Below, one piece after another: positions 1 to 7,481 of a stretch of 64,000 nucleotides of DNA; positions within the stretch are counted from its first letter, which is position 1, and every line of letters begins with the position of its first letter. Position numbers and translations under genes: made by a program. Under the pieces are notes generated by a model, which saw only the letters and a list, made by a program, of their open reading frames with translations, made no database searches and was not told where the DNA came from. Where the stretch lies: NCBI RefSeq assembly GCF_013408535.1, contig NZ_JACBZA010000001.1:2626850-2690849 (forward strand), given 5' to 3'. The stretch is from Actinopolymorpha cephalotaxi. Its GTDB lineage: Bacteria; Actinomycetota; Actinomycetes; Propionibacteriales; Actinopolymorphaceae.

Positions 1-1
1 C

Positions 2-421
2 CGGCGTAACGCGGACGTGGTGGTGGTCTACCTCCACTGGGGCCAGGAACGGGTCGGCTGTCCCACCTCCGACCAGCGCGAGCTCGCCCGGCGGCTCGCC
101 GAGGCCGGAGCCGACGTCGTGGTGGGCAGCCACGCGCACATCCAGTTGGGCGCGGGGAAGCTGGACGGCACCTTCGTGGCGTACGGCCTGGGCAACTTCG
201 TGTGGTACTCCCGGAACAGCCGGCGCGAGTCGACGACAGGTGTGCTCACCCTGACCATGGAGGGGCGGTCGGTGCGCGGGGCTCGCTGGACGCCGGGCCG
301 GGTCGGCGCAGACGGGCTGCCCCGATTCACCGCCGGTGACCAGGCTGAACGCCTGCGCCGGGAGTTCGCGGATCTGACCGGCTGCACCGGTTTGGGACGG
401 ATAGGGACACCCCCGGTTTGA
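2..421 (+). CDS. CapA-family protein (poly-gamma-glutamate/capsule type), C-terminal part
   Basis: Only the last 139 codons are inside the window; the start lies to the left of base 1. The readable part has the features of the PGA_cap (CapA) metallophosphoesterase-like fold: a VVVYLHWG strand, an ADVVVGSHAH motif whose histidines are typical metal or active-site residues, and the GLGNFVW motif near the end. CapA relatives are linked to extracellular polyglutamate or capsule assembly, but many actinobacterial members have no proven role. The gene ends at a TGA about 60 bases before a tRNA cluster, so it is the last gene of its transcript. Family call is firm; the biological role is not. Confidence 0.8.
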   Translation, partial: RRNADVVVVYLHWGQERVGCPTSDQRELARRLAEAGADVVVGSHAHIQLGAGKLDGTFVAYGLGNFVWYSRNSRRESTTGVLTLTMEGRSVRGARWTPGRVGADGLPRFTAGDQAERLRREFADLTGCTGLGRIGTPPV

Positions 422-479
422 GCCCGGCGTGGGATCCGATAATGTTCACTGCGCGTCGAGGAAACAGCTCGGGGCACAT

Positions 480-552
480 GCGGACGTAGCGCAGCTGGTA
501 GCGCATCACCTTGCCAAGGTGAGGGTCGCGGGTTCGAATCCCGTCGTCCGCT
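480..552 (+). tRNA. tRNA-Gly (anticodon GCC)
   Basis: A full cloverleaf can be drawn: acceptor stem GCGGACG (480-486) pairs with CGTCCGC (545-551), discriminator T552. The anticodon stem TCACC/GGTGA encloses TTGCCAA with anticodon GCC at 513-515, and the T-loop carries TTCGAAT. The CCA end is not encoded. First of three tRNA genes in a row on the same strand. Confidence 0.95.
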
Positions 553-605
553 CGGAGCGGGCCTGGGGCTTGGGTTTTGATCCAGGTCAGCAGGGCGGCG
601 CCGTT

Positions 606-679
606 GGTGGAGTGGCCGAGAGGCGAGGCAACGGCCTGCAAAGCCGTGTACACGGGTTCAAATCCCGTCTCCACCTCCA
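606..679 (+). tRNA. tRNA-Cys (anticodon GCA), CCA encoded
   Basis: Acceptor stem GGTGGAG (606-612) pairs with CTCCACC (669-675), discriminator T676, followed by a genomically encoded CCA at 677-679. The anticodon stem ACGGC/GCCGT encloses CTGCAAA with anticodon GCA at 638-640. The T-loop is TTCAAAT. It lies 53 bases after tRNA-Gly and 17 before tRNA-Val, so the three are probably one transcript. Confidence 0.95.
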
Positions 680-696
680 ACCCCCTCGCACCATGC

Positions 697-768
697 GGGC
701 GATTAGCTCAGTGGGAGAGCGCTACCTTGACACGGTAGAGGTCACTGGTTCAATCCCAGTATCGCCCA
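697..768 (+). tRNA. tRNA-Val (anticodon GAC)
   Basis: Acceptor stem GGGCGAT (697-703) pairs with ATCGCCC (761-767), discriminator A768. Anticodon stem CTACC/GGTAG encloses TTGACAC with anticodon GAC at 729-731. The D-arm TTAGCTCAGTGGGAGAGC is canonical. CCA is not encoded. Confidence 0.95.
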
Positions 769-786
769 CCCCGTATACGCAGTTCG

Positions 787-810
787 GGCCCCGCTTCGGC
801 GGGGCCTTTT
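787..810 (+). terminator. Rho-independent terminator of the tRNA cluster
   Basis: An 8-bp perfect stem GGCCCCGC/GCGGGGCC (787-794 and 799-806) closes a TTCG tetraloop and is followed by TTTT (807-810). It sits 18 bases after tRNA-Val. Confidence 0.9.
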
Positions 811-956
811 GCTTGTCCGGCCCCGGCTCGTCCCGCCGGCCGCTCCGATGTGAACGATCTTCGGTCACCGACCGCCCACTCGGTCCACTTCCGCTCAGGC
901 TTGCCACCGCCAGTAAGGTAAAGGGACGGTAAAGCGAGCGGAGGAGGTGGCGCATC

Positions 957-1466
957 GTGCGTTCCTCCCCCGGCTCTGCCCGAGCGGGCCGCCTCCGGCA
1001 CCGACGCAACCCGTCGGCCCCACCGGCCCCACCGGCCCCATCGGTCCCGGCAACGCGGTCCGCTCACTCCGCCCTGCTCCTGCTGAGTGTGCTGGCCGTG
1101 CTGTTCGGGACCCTGCTGACCGGCCCCGAGCCCGCCGTCAGTCCTCCCCCGGCCCTGCGCGCCTCCGCCGCCGGCACCACCCACGCCTCGAACCCGGCCG
1201 GCGAACCCGTTGCCACCGCGGTCGCCGGCGGTGAGCACACCGCCACGTCCGCGTCACCGGCGCCGGACCACGGCGAGCGACCCGACGCGGCAGTGTCCGC
1301 CGGGGCACCGCTGATCTCCTGGGTGCACGGACTCAACTCCACCCTCCCCGACCAGGCGCCGACGCTCGGCGTCTCCGCCGCCACCGCGCCCCCGCCCGGG
1401 GCCACCCGGCAGGTGCACGCCGCCCTCACCGACCACCACCCGAGCCGCGCACCTCCGCAGGCCTGA
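957..1466 (+). CDS. Small hypothetical protein with one N-terminal membrane segment
   Basis: 169 residues, no family recognised. The GTG start is chosen because GGAGGAGG lies about 9 bases upstream (around 940-947). A basic N-terminus (about residues 1-37) is followed by one hydrophobic segment around residues 38-56 (ALLLLSVLAVLF), then a long Pro/Ala/Thr-rich tail of low complexity that probably lies outside the cell. It may be an uncleaved signal anchor or a secretion signal; no clear cleavage site or lipobox is visible. It precedes the antiporter operon by about 80 bases. Codon bias and the strong ribosome site support that it is real. Confidence 0.5.
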   Translation: MRSSPGSARAGRLRHRRNPSAPPAPPAPSVPATRSAHSALLLLSVLAVLFGTLLTGPEPAVSPPPALRASAAGTTHASNPAGEPVATAVAGGEHTATSASPAPDHGERPDAAVSAGAPLISWVHGLNSTLPDQAPTLGVSAATAPPPGATRQVHAALTDHHPSRAPPQA

Positions 1467-1543
1467 CGAGCCGACTCCGTCCGCCTGAGCTCTCCGCACG
1501 CCCCGGTACGCCCGTGCGTGCGCATCATCCGGAGGTCCGACCC

Positions 1544-1705
1544 GTGAACCGCTCCTGCGCGGTGCACGGCGTGGTCGCGCACCCCGGCCGGCCTGTCACC
1601 AGGCTCCGCGCCGGCACCTGCTCGTTCGTGGCTTCCCGCCACGACCACCGCGCCGTGACCCCACCCTCGCCGCCCACGCTCTCGCCGCCCACCCCACCGT
1701 CATGA
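1544..1705 (+). CDS. Possible 53-aa ORF translationally coupled to the antiporter
   Basis: A GTG at 1544 has a perfect GGAGGT seven bases upstream (1531-1536) and opens a 53-codon frame whose TGA (1703-1705) overlaps the ATG of the antiporter gene at 1702 (ATGA). The peptide begins VNRSCAVHGVVAH, has no membrane segment, and ends in a Pro/Ser/Thr-rich run. The antiporter itself has no ribosome site of its own, which suggests that ribosomes reach it by finishing this ORF. It could be a regulatory leader or only a coupling device; it could also be spurious. Confidence 0.4.
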   Translation: MNRSCAVHGVVAHPGRPVTRLRAGTCSFVASRHDHRAVTPPSPPTLSPPTPPS

Positions 1706-3261
1706 GCGCCGCCGAGCTCAACGTCGTCCTCGCGGGCGCGATGCTCGTCCTGCTCGCCGCGACGGCCGCGGTCCGGCTGTCGGCGAAGGCGGGCCTGCCC
1801 ACCCTGCTGGTCTACCTCGCCATCGGGCTGGTGATCGGCGAGGCCGGGCTCGGCCTGGAGTTCGAGGACGCCCAGCTCACCCAGAACCTCGGCCTGATCG
1901 CGCTCGCGGTGATCCTCGCCGAGGGCGGGCTCACCACCCGCTGGTCGGCGATCCGGCCGGTCGTCGAGGTCAGCGCGATCCTGGCCACCCTGGGCGTGGC
2001 GATCAGCGTCGCGGTCACCGCGTTCGTCGCCCATGCGGCCCTGGGCTTCGACTGGCGTACGTCGATCCTGCTCGCCGCCGCGGTCGGGTCCACCGACGCG
2101 GCCGCGGTGTTCTCCGTACTCCGCCGGCTGCCGCTGCCGAGCCGGCTCGGCGCGACCCTGGAGGCGGAGTCGGGGTTCAACGACCCGCCGGTGGTCATCC
2201 TGGTGACGCTGGTGGTCTCCGACGCCTGGACCCAGGCCAACCCGTTCGTCGCGCTCGGCCAGGTGGGCTACCAGCTGGTCGTCGGGGTCCTGGTCGGCCT
2301 GGTCGTCGGCCGGTTCGCCCAGTGGGTGCTGTCCCGCAGCGCGCTGCCGGCCGCGGGGCTGTATCCGATCGCGACCCTCGCCATGGCGCTGCTCGCCTAC
2401 GCCGGAGCCGGGATGCTCAACGCCAGCGGACTGCTGGCGGCGTACGTCACCGGGTTGTGGCTCGGCAACGCACGCCTGCCGCACCGGCGGGCCACCCTGG
2501 GATTCGCCGAGGGCACCGCCTGGCTGGCCCAGATCGGGCTGTTCGTCCTGCTCGGGCTGCTGGTCAGCCCGGCCCGGCTGGCCGCGGCCCTGGTGCCGGC
2601 ACTGGTCGTCGGAGGCGCGCTGCTGTTGCTGGCCCGGCCGCTGACCGTGCTCATCTGTACGACCGGATTCCGGGTGCCGTGGCGCGAGAAGGTGTTCATG
2701 TCCTGGGCCGGGCTGCGGGGAGCGGTGCCGATCGTGGTGGCCACCTTCCCGCTCAGCGCGGGCCTGCCCGCGGCCACCATGATCTTCGACGTCGTCTTCG
2801 TCCTGGTGGTGGTCTTCACCCTGATCCAGGGACCCACGCTGCCGTTCCTCGCCCGGTGGCTGGGGATCGGCTCCGCCGGGCAGGCGCTGGACCTGACCGT
2901 GGAGTCGGCCCCGCTGGAGGAGGCGGATGCCGAACTGCTCCAGGTCGGCGTACCACCGGGGTCCCGCCTCGTCGGCGTCTACGTCGACGAGCTGCGGCTG
3001 CCCACCGGCGCCGCGGTCAGCCTCGTCGTCCGCACCGGCGGGGCGTTCGTTCCCACCGGCCACACCGTCGTCCGGTCCGGGGACCAGCTGCTGGTGGTCA
3101 CCACGACGAGCGCGCGGCCGCAGACCGAACGCCGGTTGCGAGCAGTGGGCCGGGCCGGGCGGCTGGCCCGGTGGTTCGGCGAACACGGCGAGGACCCACC
3201 GCCTGCCGCCACCATCCGCCCGCGCACCTTCCGCCCGCGAACCAGGACGGACATCTCATGA
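1702..3261 (+). CDS. CPA1-family cation (K+/Na+):proton antiporter with C-terminal TrkA_C (RCK_C) domain
   Basis: 519 residues with about 12-13 membrane segments from residue 5 to about 390, in the pattern of the Na+/H+ exchanger fold. The motif GSTDAAAVFSVLR (about residue 131) and EAESGFNDPP (about 155) correspond to the ion-binding region of NhaP-type K+/H+ antiporters. Residues about 405-480 form a soluble domain (VPPGSRLVGVYVDELRLP and the following GDQLLVVTT) of the TrkA_C type, which in relatives binds nucleotides or gates the transporter. It exchanges a monovalent cation for protons across the cytoplasmic membrane. The start overlaps the preceding small ORF and the stop overlaps the next permease (ATGA at 3258), so both transporters are made together. 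NhaP2/CvrA-like is the closest label; the ion is inferred. Confidence 0.88.
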   Translation: MSAAELNVVLAGAMLVLLAATAAVRLSAKAGLPTLLVYLAIGLVIGEAGLGLEFEDAQLTQNLGLIALAVILAEGGLTTRWSAIRPVVEVSAILATLGVAISVAVTAFVAHAALGFDWRTSILLAAAVGSTDAAAVFSVLRRLPLPSRLGATLEAESGFNDPPVVILVTLVVSDAWTQANPFVALGQVGYQLVVGVLVGLVVGRFAQWVLSRSALPAAGLYPIATLAMALLAYAGAGMLNASGLLAAYVTGLWLGNARLPHRRATLGFAEGTAWLAQIGLFVLLGLLVSPARLAAALVPALVVGGALLLLARPLTVLICTTGFRVPWREKVFMSWAGLRGAVPIVVATFPLSAGLPAATMIFDVVFVLVVVFTLIQGPTLPFLARWLGIGSAGQALDLTVESAPLEEADAELLQVGVPPGSRLVGVYVDELRLPTGAAVSLVVRTGGAFVPTGHTVVRSGDQLLVVTTTSARPQTERRLRAVGRAGRLARWFGEHGEDPPPAATIRPRTFRPRTRTDIS

Positions 3262-4556
3262 CCCTGACAGCAGTCCTCGCCGTAGGCATCTTCGTCATCG
3301 CCTACGTGTTCATCGCCACCGAGAAGGTGAACCGGGTCACGGCGGCGCTGGCCGGCGCCGGCCTGATGGCGCTGGCCGGCATCGTCGACGCCCACTCCGC
3401 GTTCTTCGCCGAGGAGACCGGCGTGGAGTGGAACGTCATCTTCCTGCTGCTCGGGATGATGATCATCGTCAGCATCCTCAAACAGACCGGGCTGTTCCAG
3501 TTCCTCGCGATCTGGGCGGCGAAGCGGGCGCGCGGCCGGCCGTACCGCCTGATGGTCATGCTCCTGCTCATCACCGCGGTGCTGTCGCCGTTCCTGGACA
3601 ACGTGACCACGGTGCTGCTGATCGCCCCGGTCACGGTGCTGGTCTGCCGGCGGCTCGGGCTCCCGGTCGCGCCGTACCTCATCGCGGAGGCCCTGGTCTC
3701 CAACATCGCCGGCACCGCCACCCTGATCGGCGACCCGCCGAACATCATCATCGGCACCCGCGCCGGCCTGTCGTTCAACGACTTCCTGTTCAACCTCGCA
3801 CCGATCGTGGTCGTCCTCGTCGGTGTGTTCCTGCTGATGTGCCGGTGGCTGTTCAGGGACACCCTGCGCCGCCGGCCGCAGCACGCCGAGGACCTGATGG
3901 ACCTCGACGAGCGGGAGGCGATCACCGACCCGAAGATGCTGGTCCGGTGCCTCGTCGTGCTGTCGGCGGTGGTGGTCGCGTTCGCGCTGCACTCGGTGTT
4001 CCACCTCGAGCCCTCCATCGTCGCGCTGCTCGGCGCCGGGGTGATGGTGGTGGTGTCCGGGACGTCGTCCCAGCAGTTCCTGGAGGAGGTGGAGTGGTCG
4101 ACCCTGGTGTTCTTCATGGGACTGTTCGTGCTGGTCGGCGGGCTGGTGCGCACCGGCGTGATCGAGTGGCTGGGCGAGGCGGCGATCTCCGCGGTCGGCG
4201 GTGAGTACCTCCTCGCCGCGACCGCGCTGCTGTTCGGCTCGGCGGTCCTCGGCGCGTTCGTGGACAACATCCCGTACGTCGCGACGATGGTGCCGATCGT
4301 GCAGGGCGTGGTGGACGCGGCGCCCGACCCCGAGCAGGGCACCGCGCTGTGGTGGGCGTTCGCGCTCGGCGCTGACCTCGGCGGCAACGCCACCGCGGTC
4401 GCGGCCAGCGCCAACGTCGTGGTCCTCGGCATCGCCGCCCGCAACGGCGAGCGGATCAGCTTCTGGGAGTTCACGAAGTACGGCGCGATCGTCACCGTGG
4501 TGACGGTGTCGCTGGCCTGGCCCTACGTCTGGCTGCGCTACTTCGCCTTCGGCTGA
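3258..4556 (+). CDS. SLC13/ArsB-NhaD type permease
   Basis: 432 residues, about 11 membrane segments over the whole length. The repeated hairpin motifs of the ion-transporter superfamily are visible: SPFLDNVTTVLLIAPV (about residue 112) with SNIAGTATLIGDPPNIIIG (about 152), and again VDNIPYVATMVP (about 335) with GADLGGNATAVAAS (about 375). This pairing is typical of COG1055 (ArsB, NhaD, YbiR). The substrate may be Na+ (exchanged for H+), arsenite or an organic anion; being coupled to a CPA1 antiporter favours cation homeostasis, which is inference. The last 19 bases overlap the 3' end of the convergent yihY-like gene. Confidence 0.85.
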   Translation: MTLTAVLAVGIFVIAYVFIATEKVNRVTAALAGAGLMALAGIVDAHSAFFAEETGVEWNVIFLLLGMMIIVSILKQTGLFQFLAIWAAKRARGRPYRLMVMLLLITAVLSPFLDNVTTVLLIAPVTVLVCRRLGLPVAPYLIAEALVSNIAGTATLIGDPPNIIIGTRAGLSFNDFLFNLAPIVVVLVGVFLLMCRWLFRDTLRRRPQHAEDLMDLDEREAITDPKMLVRCLVVLSAVVVAFALHSVFHLEPSIVALLGAGVMVVVSGTSSQQFLEEVEWSTLVFFMGLFVLVGGLVRTGVIEWLGEAAISAVGGEYLLAATALLFGSAVLGAFVDNIPYVATMVPIVQGVVDAAPDPEQGTALWWAFALGADLGGNATAVAASANVVVLGIAARNGERISFWEFTKYGAIVTVVTVSLAWPYVWLRYFAFG

Positions 4557-5647
4557 GGGGAGACGTCGCCGGCCCTGTCGCCGGCCCTGTCGTCGGCCCT
4601 GTCGCCGGCCCGGTCGGTCAGGTCGTCGGTGAGGTCGTCGGGGTTGCGCGCCTCCAGCGGGTGCTCCCCGGCGGTCACGCCGGGAAACACCTCGGTCCGG
4701 CGCGGAGACGCCTCCCGCGGCGCCTCCGCCCCGTCCGCCACCCGGCGGCGGGCCTCGGCCCGGCGTTCCAGATGGGCGTGCAGGGTCGCGTTGAACGCCG
4801 CACCGACCAGCAGCGAGATCACCACGACGTACAACCACAACAACACCACGATCGGCGCGGCCAGCGGCCCGTAGATCGAGGTGCCGCCGATGGTCTGGGT
4901 GAGCGTGGTCCGCAGCACCCAGCCACCGGCGAGCCACATCACCATGGCCACCGCGGCGCCGCCGAAGTCGTGCCGCCAGGGAGTTCGCTCCGGCAGCGCC
5001 AGGTGGTAGAGCGTGGCGAGGAACCCGGTGGAGGCCACCACCACGACCGGCCAGTACAACGAGACCAGGAACTGCAGCCGCGACGGCAGGAACGAGTCGA
5101 CCAGCGTCGGGCCGGCCAGCACCAGCGGGATGACCACGATGCCGATGGCCAGGGCCACGACGTACATCGAGAACGACAGCACCCTGGTCCGGACGATGCC
5201 GCGCCGACCGCCGAAGCCGTACATGATCGTGATCGTGTCGATGAGGACGTTCAGCGCCCGCGAGCCCGACCACAGCGCGAGCACGAACCCGATCGAGATG
5301 ACGTCGGCGCGGCCGCGGTCGAGGACGGCGTTCAGCGTGGGGACGATCACCCGCTGGACGCTGTCCTCGGTGAGGGCGCCGCGGGCGATGTCGACCAGCT
5401 GGCCCTTGACCTCGTTGATCGCGTGGGGGCCGAAGCCGCCCACGACATAGCCGACGGATCCGGCGAGCCCGAAGACGAGGGGCGGAAGGGACAGGATGGC
5501 GAAGAACGCGCCCTCCGCGGCCAGGCCGGTCACGCGGTAGCGCAGGCAGGTGGCGACCGTCCCCCGGACCAGGCGCCACGCGAGCGTACGGCGGACCCGG
5601 CGACGGATCCTGACCACTCTTCGCGCCCCCACGGGTCCGGCCCTCAT
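4538..5647 (-). CDS. YihY/BrkB-family inner membrane protein
   Basis: 369 residues. The N-terminus is strongly basic (RRVVRIRRRVRRTLAW), then six membrane segments follow from about residue 40 to 300, with the family signature around GYVVGGFGPHAI and IGFVLALWSGSRALN. Family members (formerly mislabelled ribonuclease BN) have no settled activity. The C-terminal 60 residues are hydrophilic and end in an Asp/Arg-rich repeat (units of DDLT and AGDR) encoded by short direct repeats at about 4564-4645. The ATG at 5647 is supported by TACGGT seven bases upstream, the pattern of a leaderless transcript. It converges on, and overlaps, the preceding permease gene and diverges from aidB over only 18 bases. 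Confidence 0.85.
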   Translation of the reverse strand: MRAGPVGARRVVRIRRRVRRTLAWRLVRGTVATCLRYRVTGLAAEGAFFAILSLPPLVFGLAGSVGYVVGGFGPHAINEVKGQLVDIARGALTEDSVQRVIVPTLNAVLDRGRADVISIGFVLALWSGSRALNVLIDTITIMYGFGGRRGIVRTRVLSFSMYVVALAIGIVVIPLVLAGPTLVDSFLPSRLQFLVSLYWPVVVVASTGFLATLYHLALPERTPWRHDFGGAAVAMVMWLAGGWVLRTTLTQTIGGTSIYGPLAAPIVVLLWLYVVVISLLVGAAFNATLHAHLERRAEARRRVADGAEAPREASPRRTEVFPGVTAGEHPLEARNPDDLTDDLTDRAGDRADDRAGDRAGDVSPQPKAK

Positions 5648-5653
5648 GAGGCA

Positions 5654-5660
5654 TACCGTA
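5654..5660. promoter_or_regulatory. Overlapping divergent -10 elements for yihY-like gene and aidB
   Basis: The seven bases TACCGTA hold TACCGT on the plus strand (5654-5659), six bases before the aidB ATG at 5666, and TACGGT on the minus strand (5660-5655), seven bases before the yihY-like ATG at 5647. Both fit the actinobacterial TANNNT-N6/7-start pattern of leaderless promoters. If both are used, the two RNA polymerases compete for the same DNA. Inferred from sequence only. Confidence 0.6.
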
Positions 5661-5665
5661 ACGAC

Positions 5666-7438
5666 ATGAACCCAACGGGCCCCGCGACGTCCCGTACCAC
5701 CGGCACCGGCGAGTCCGCGGCCCGGTCCGGCGGCCGGTCCGGTGGGCGGCGGTTCGCGACCCACACGGTGTCCAACCAGCCGCCGCCACTGGCACCCCAC
5801 GACGCGCTCGCCGCCGACCACGCGCTCGGCGAGGCACTCGACCGCTGGTGCCGCCCGGGACTCGCCGCCCCCGGTGGGCAGCTCGCCGAGATCGGCGCGC
5901 TGGCCGGGTCGGAGCAGGCCCGGGAGTGGGCGTTCGACGCCCACCGGCACCCGCCGCGCCTGGTCACCCACGACCGCTACGGCGAACGCGCCGACGAGGT
6001 GGAGTTCCACCCCTCGTGGCACCACCTGCTCGGGCGGGCGGTCGGCTGGGGCCTGCACGGGGCGGCGTGGACCGCCGGGGAGGCCACGCCCCACCTGGCC
6101 CGGGCCGCCGGCTTCTACCTGTGGAGCCAGGCCGAGGCCGGGCACGGCTGCCCGGTGTCGATGACGTACGCCGCGGTGCCGGCGCTGCGCGCGGAGGAGT
6201 CCCTGTCCGCCGCGTGGACGCCGCTGCTGTCCTCCACCGCGTACGACCCGGGGCTGCGGCCGGCCGCCGGCAAGCGGGGCGCGCTGGCCGGGATGGCGAT
6301 GACGGAGAAGCAGGGCGGCTCGGACGTACGTTCCAACACCACGCGGGCCGACCCGGCCGGCGCCGGAGGTGGTGACGGTACTGACGGGGTTGACGGGGGT
6401 GGTGGGGAGTACGTCCTGACCGGGCACAAGTGGTTCTGCTCGGCGCCGATGAGCGACGTGTTCCTCGTGCTGGCCCAGGCGCCCGGCGGGCTCACCTGCT
6501 TCGTGCTGCCGCGGGTGCTGCCCGACGGCACCCGCAACGCACTCCGGTTGGTACGGCTGAAGGACAAGCTCGGCAACCGGTCCAACGCCTCCGCCGAGGT
6601 GGAGTTCGAGGGTGCCCTGGCGAGCCGCCTCGGTCCGGAGGGGCGCGGCGTGGCGACGATCCTGTCGATGGTGAACGCCACCCGGCTGGACTGCGTACTC
6701 GGCTCGGCCGCCCTGATGCGCCGGGCGGTCGGCGAGGCGATCTGGCACGCCACGCACCGGTGGGCGTTCGGCCGCCCCCTCGCCGACCAGCCCGCGATGG
6801 CGAACGTGCTCGCCGACCTGGCGCTGGAACAGGAGGCCGCGACCACGCTGGCGATGCGGCTCGCCGCCGCGACGGACGCGGCGGAGACCGACCCGGGCGA
6901 GCGGGCGCTGCTGCGGATCGCGCTGCCGGCGGCGAAGTACCACGTGTGCAAGCGTGCCTCGGCGGTGGCCGCGGAGGCGCTGGAGTGCCTCGGCGGCAAC
7001 GGGTACGTCGAGGAGTCCGGCATGCCGATGCTGTTCCGGGAGTCGCCGCTGAACTCCGTCTGGGAGGGCGCGGGCTCGGTCCAGGCACTCGACGTGCTCC
7101 GTGCGCTGCGACGCGAACCCGACGCCCTGACCGCCTGGCTGGGTGAGATCGCGCCCGCCCGCGGCGCCGACCCGCGCCTGGACCGCGCGGTGGAGGACCT
7201 GCTGACCTCGCTCGCCGACCTGTCCGAACCGGAGTACACGGCTCGCCGGCTGGCCGAGCGCATCGCCGTCGTCTTCCAGGGCGCGCTGCTGGTGAGGTAC
7301 GCCCCGCCGGAGGTCGCGGACGCGTTCTGCGCCTCCCGGCTGGGCCCGGGTGGGTGCGCGACGTTCGGCACGCTCCCCCGCGGAACCGGCGCGGCGGCCA
7401 TCGTCGACCGCGCCACGCCCGCCGCCCTCCCGCGCTGA
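5666..7438 (+). CDS. aidB: AidB-type acyl-CoA dehydrogenase (DNA alkylation response)
   Basis: 590 residues. The N-terminus has the AidB hallmark HTVSNQPPPL (about residue 32), followed by the acyl-CoA dehydrogenase middle domain (MAMTEKQGGSDVRSN, about 210) and C-terminal helical domain (LECLGGNGYVEESGMPMLFRESPLNSVWEG, split here as two motifs: ECLGGNGYVEESG near 445 and SVWEGAGSVQALDVLR near 467). AidB binds FAD and double-stranded DNA and is induced by alkylating agents in E. coli; its chemistry is still debated. A Gly/Asp-rich insert near residues 232-248 is a local peculiarity. The ATG at 5666 follows TACCGT by six bases, so the message is probably leaderless. An AlkD-like glycosylase gene at 44.5 kb is another alkylation-repair gene in this window. 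Confidence 0.88.
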   Translation: MNPTGPATSRTTGTGESAARSGGRSGGRRFATHTVSNQPPPLAPHDALAADHALGEALDRWCRPGLAAPGGQLAEIGALAGSEQAREWAFDAHRHPPRLVTHDRYGERADEVEFHPSWHHLLGRAVGWGLHGAAWTAGEATPHLARAAGFYLWSQAEAGHGCPVSMTYAAVPALRAEESLSAAWTPLLSSTAYDPGLRPAAGKRGALAGMAMTEKQGGSDVRSNTTRADPAGAGGGDGTDGVDGGGGEYVLTGHKWFCSAPMSDVFLVLAQAPGGLTCFVLPRVLPDGTRNALRLVRLKDKLGNRSNASAEVEFEGALASRLGPEGRGVATILSMVNATRLDCVLGSAALMRRAVGEAIWHATHRWAFGRPLADQPAMANVLADLALEQEAATTLAMRLAAATDAAETDPGERALLRIALPAAKYHVCKRASAVAAEALECLGGNGYVEESGMPMLFRESPLNSVWEGAGSVQALDVLRALRREPDALTAWLGEIAPARGADPRLDRAVEDLLTSLADLSEPEYTARRLAERIAVVFQGALLVRYAPPEVADAFCASRLGPGGCATFGTLPRGTGAAAIVDRATPAALPR

Positions 7439-7481
7439 CGGGGGTTTCCGGTCGGGCCCGGCGCTTCGGCCACCACAGCGT

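Noticed and set aside
947-1234. Alternative frame at 947 in the small secreted protein gene
   Set aside because: Starts inside the ribosome site of the better-supported GTG at 957.
1514-1543. Longer start (1514) of the small ORF before the antiporter
   Set aside because: No ribosome site; GGAGGT lies between it and the GTG at 1544.
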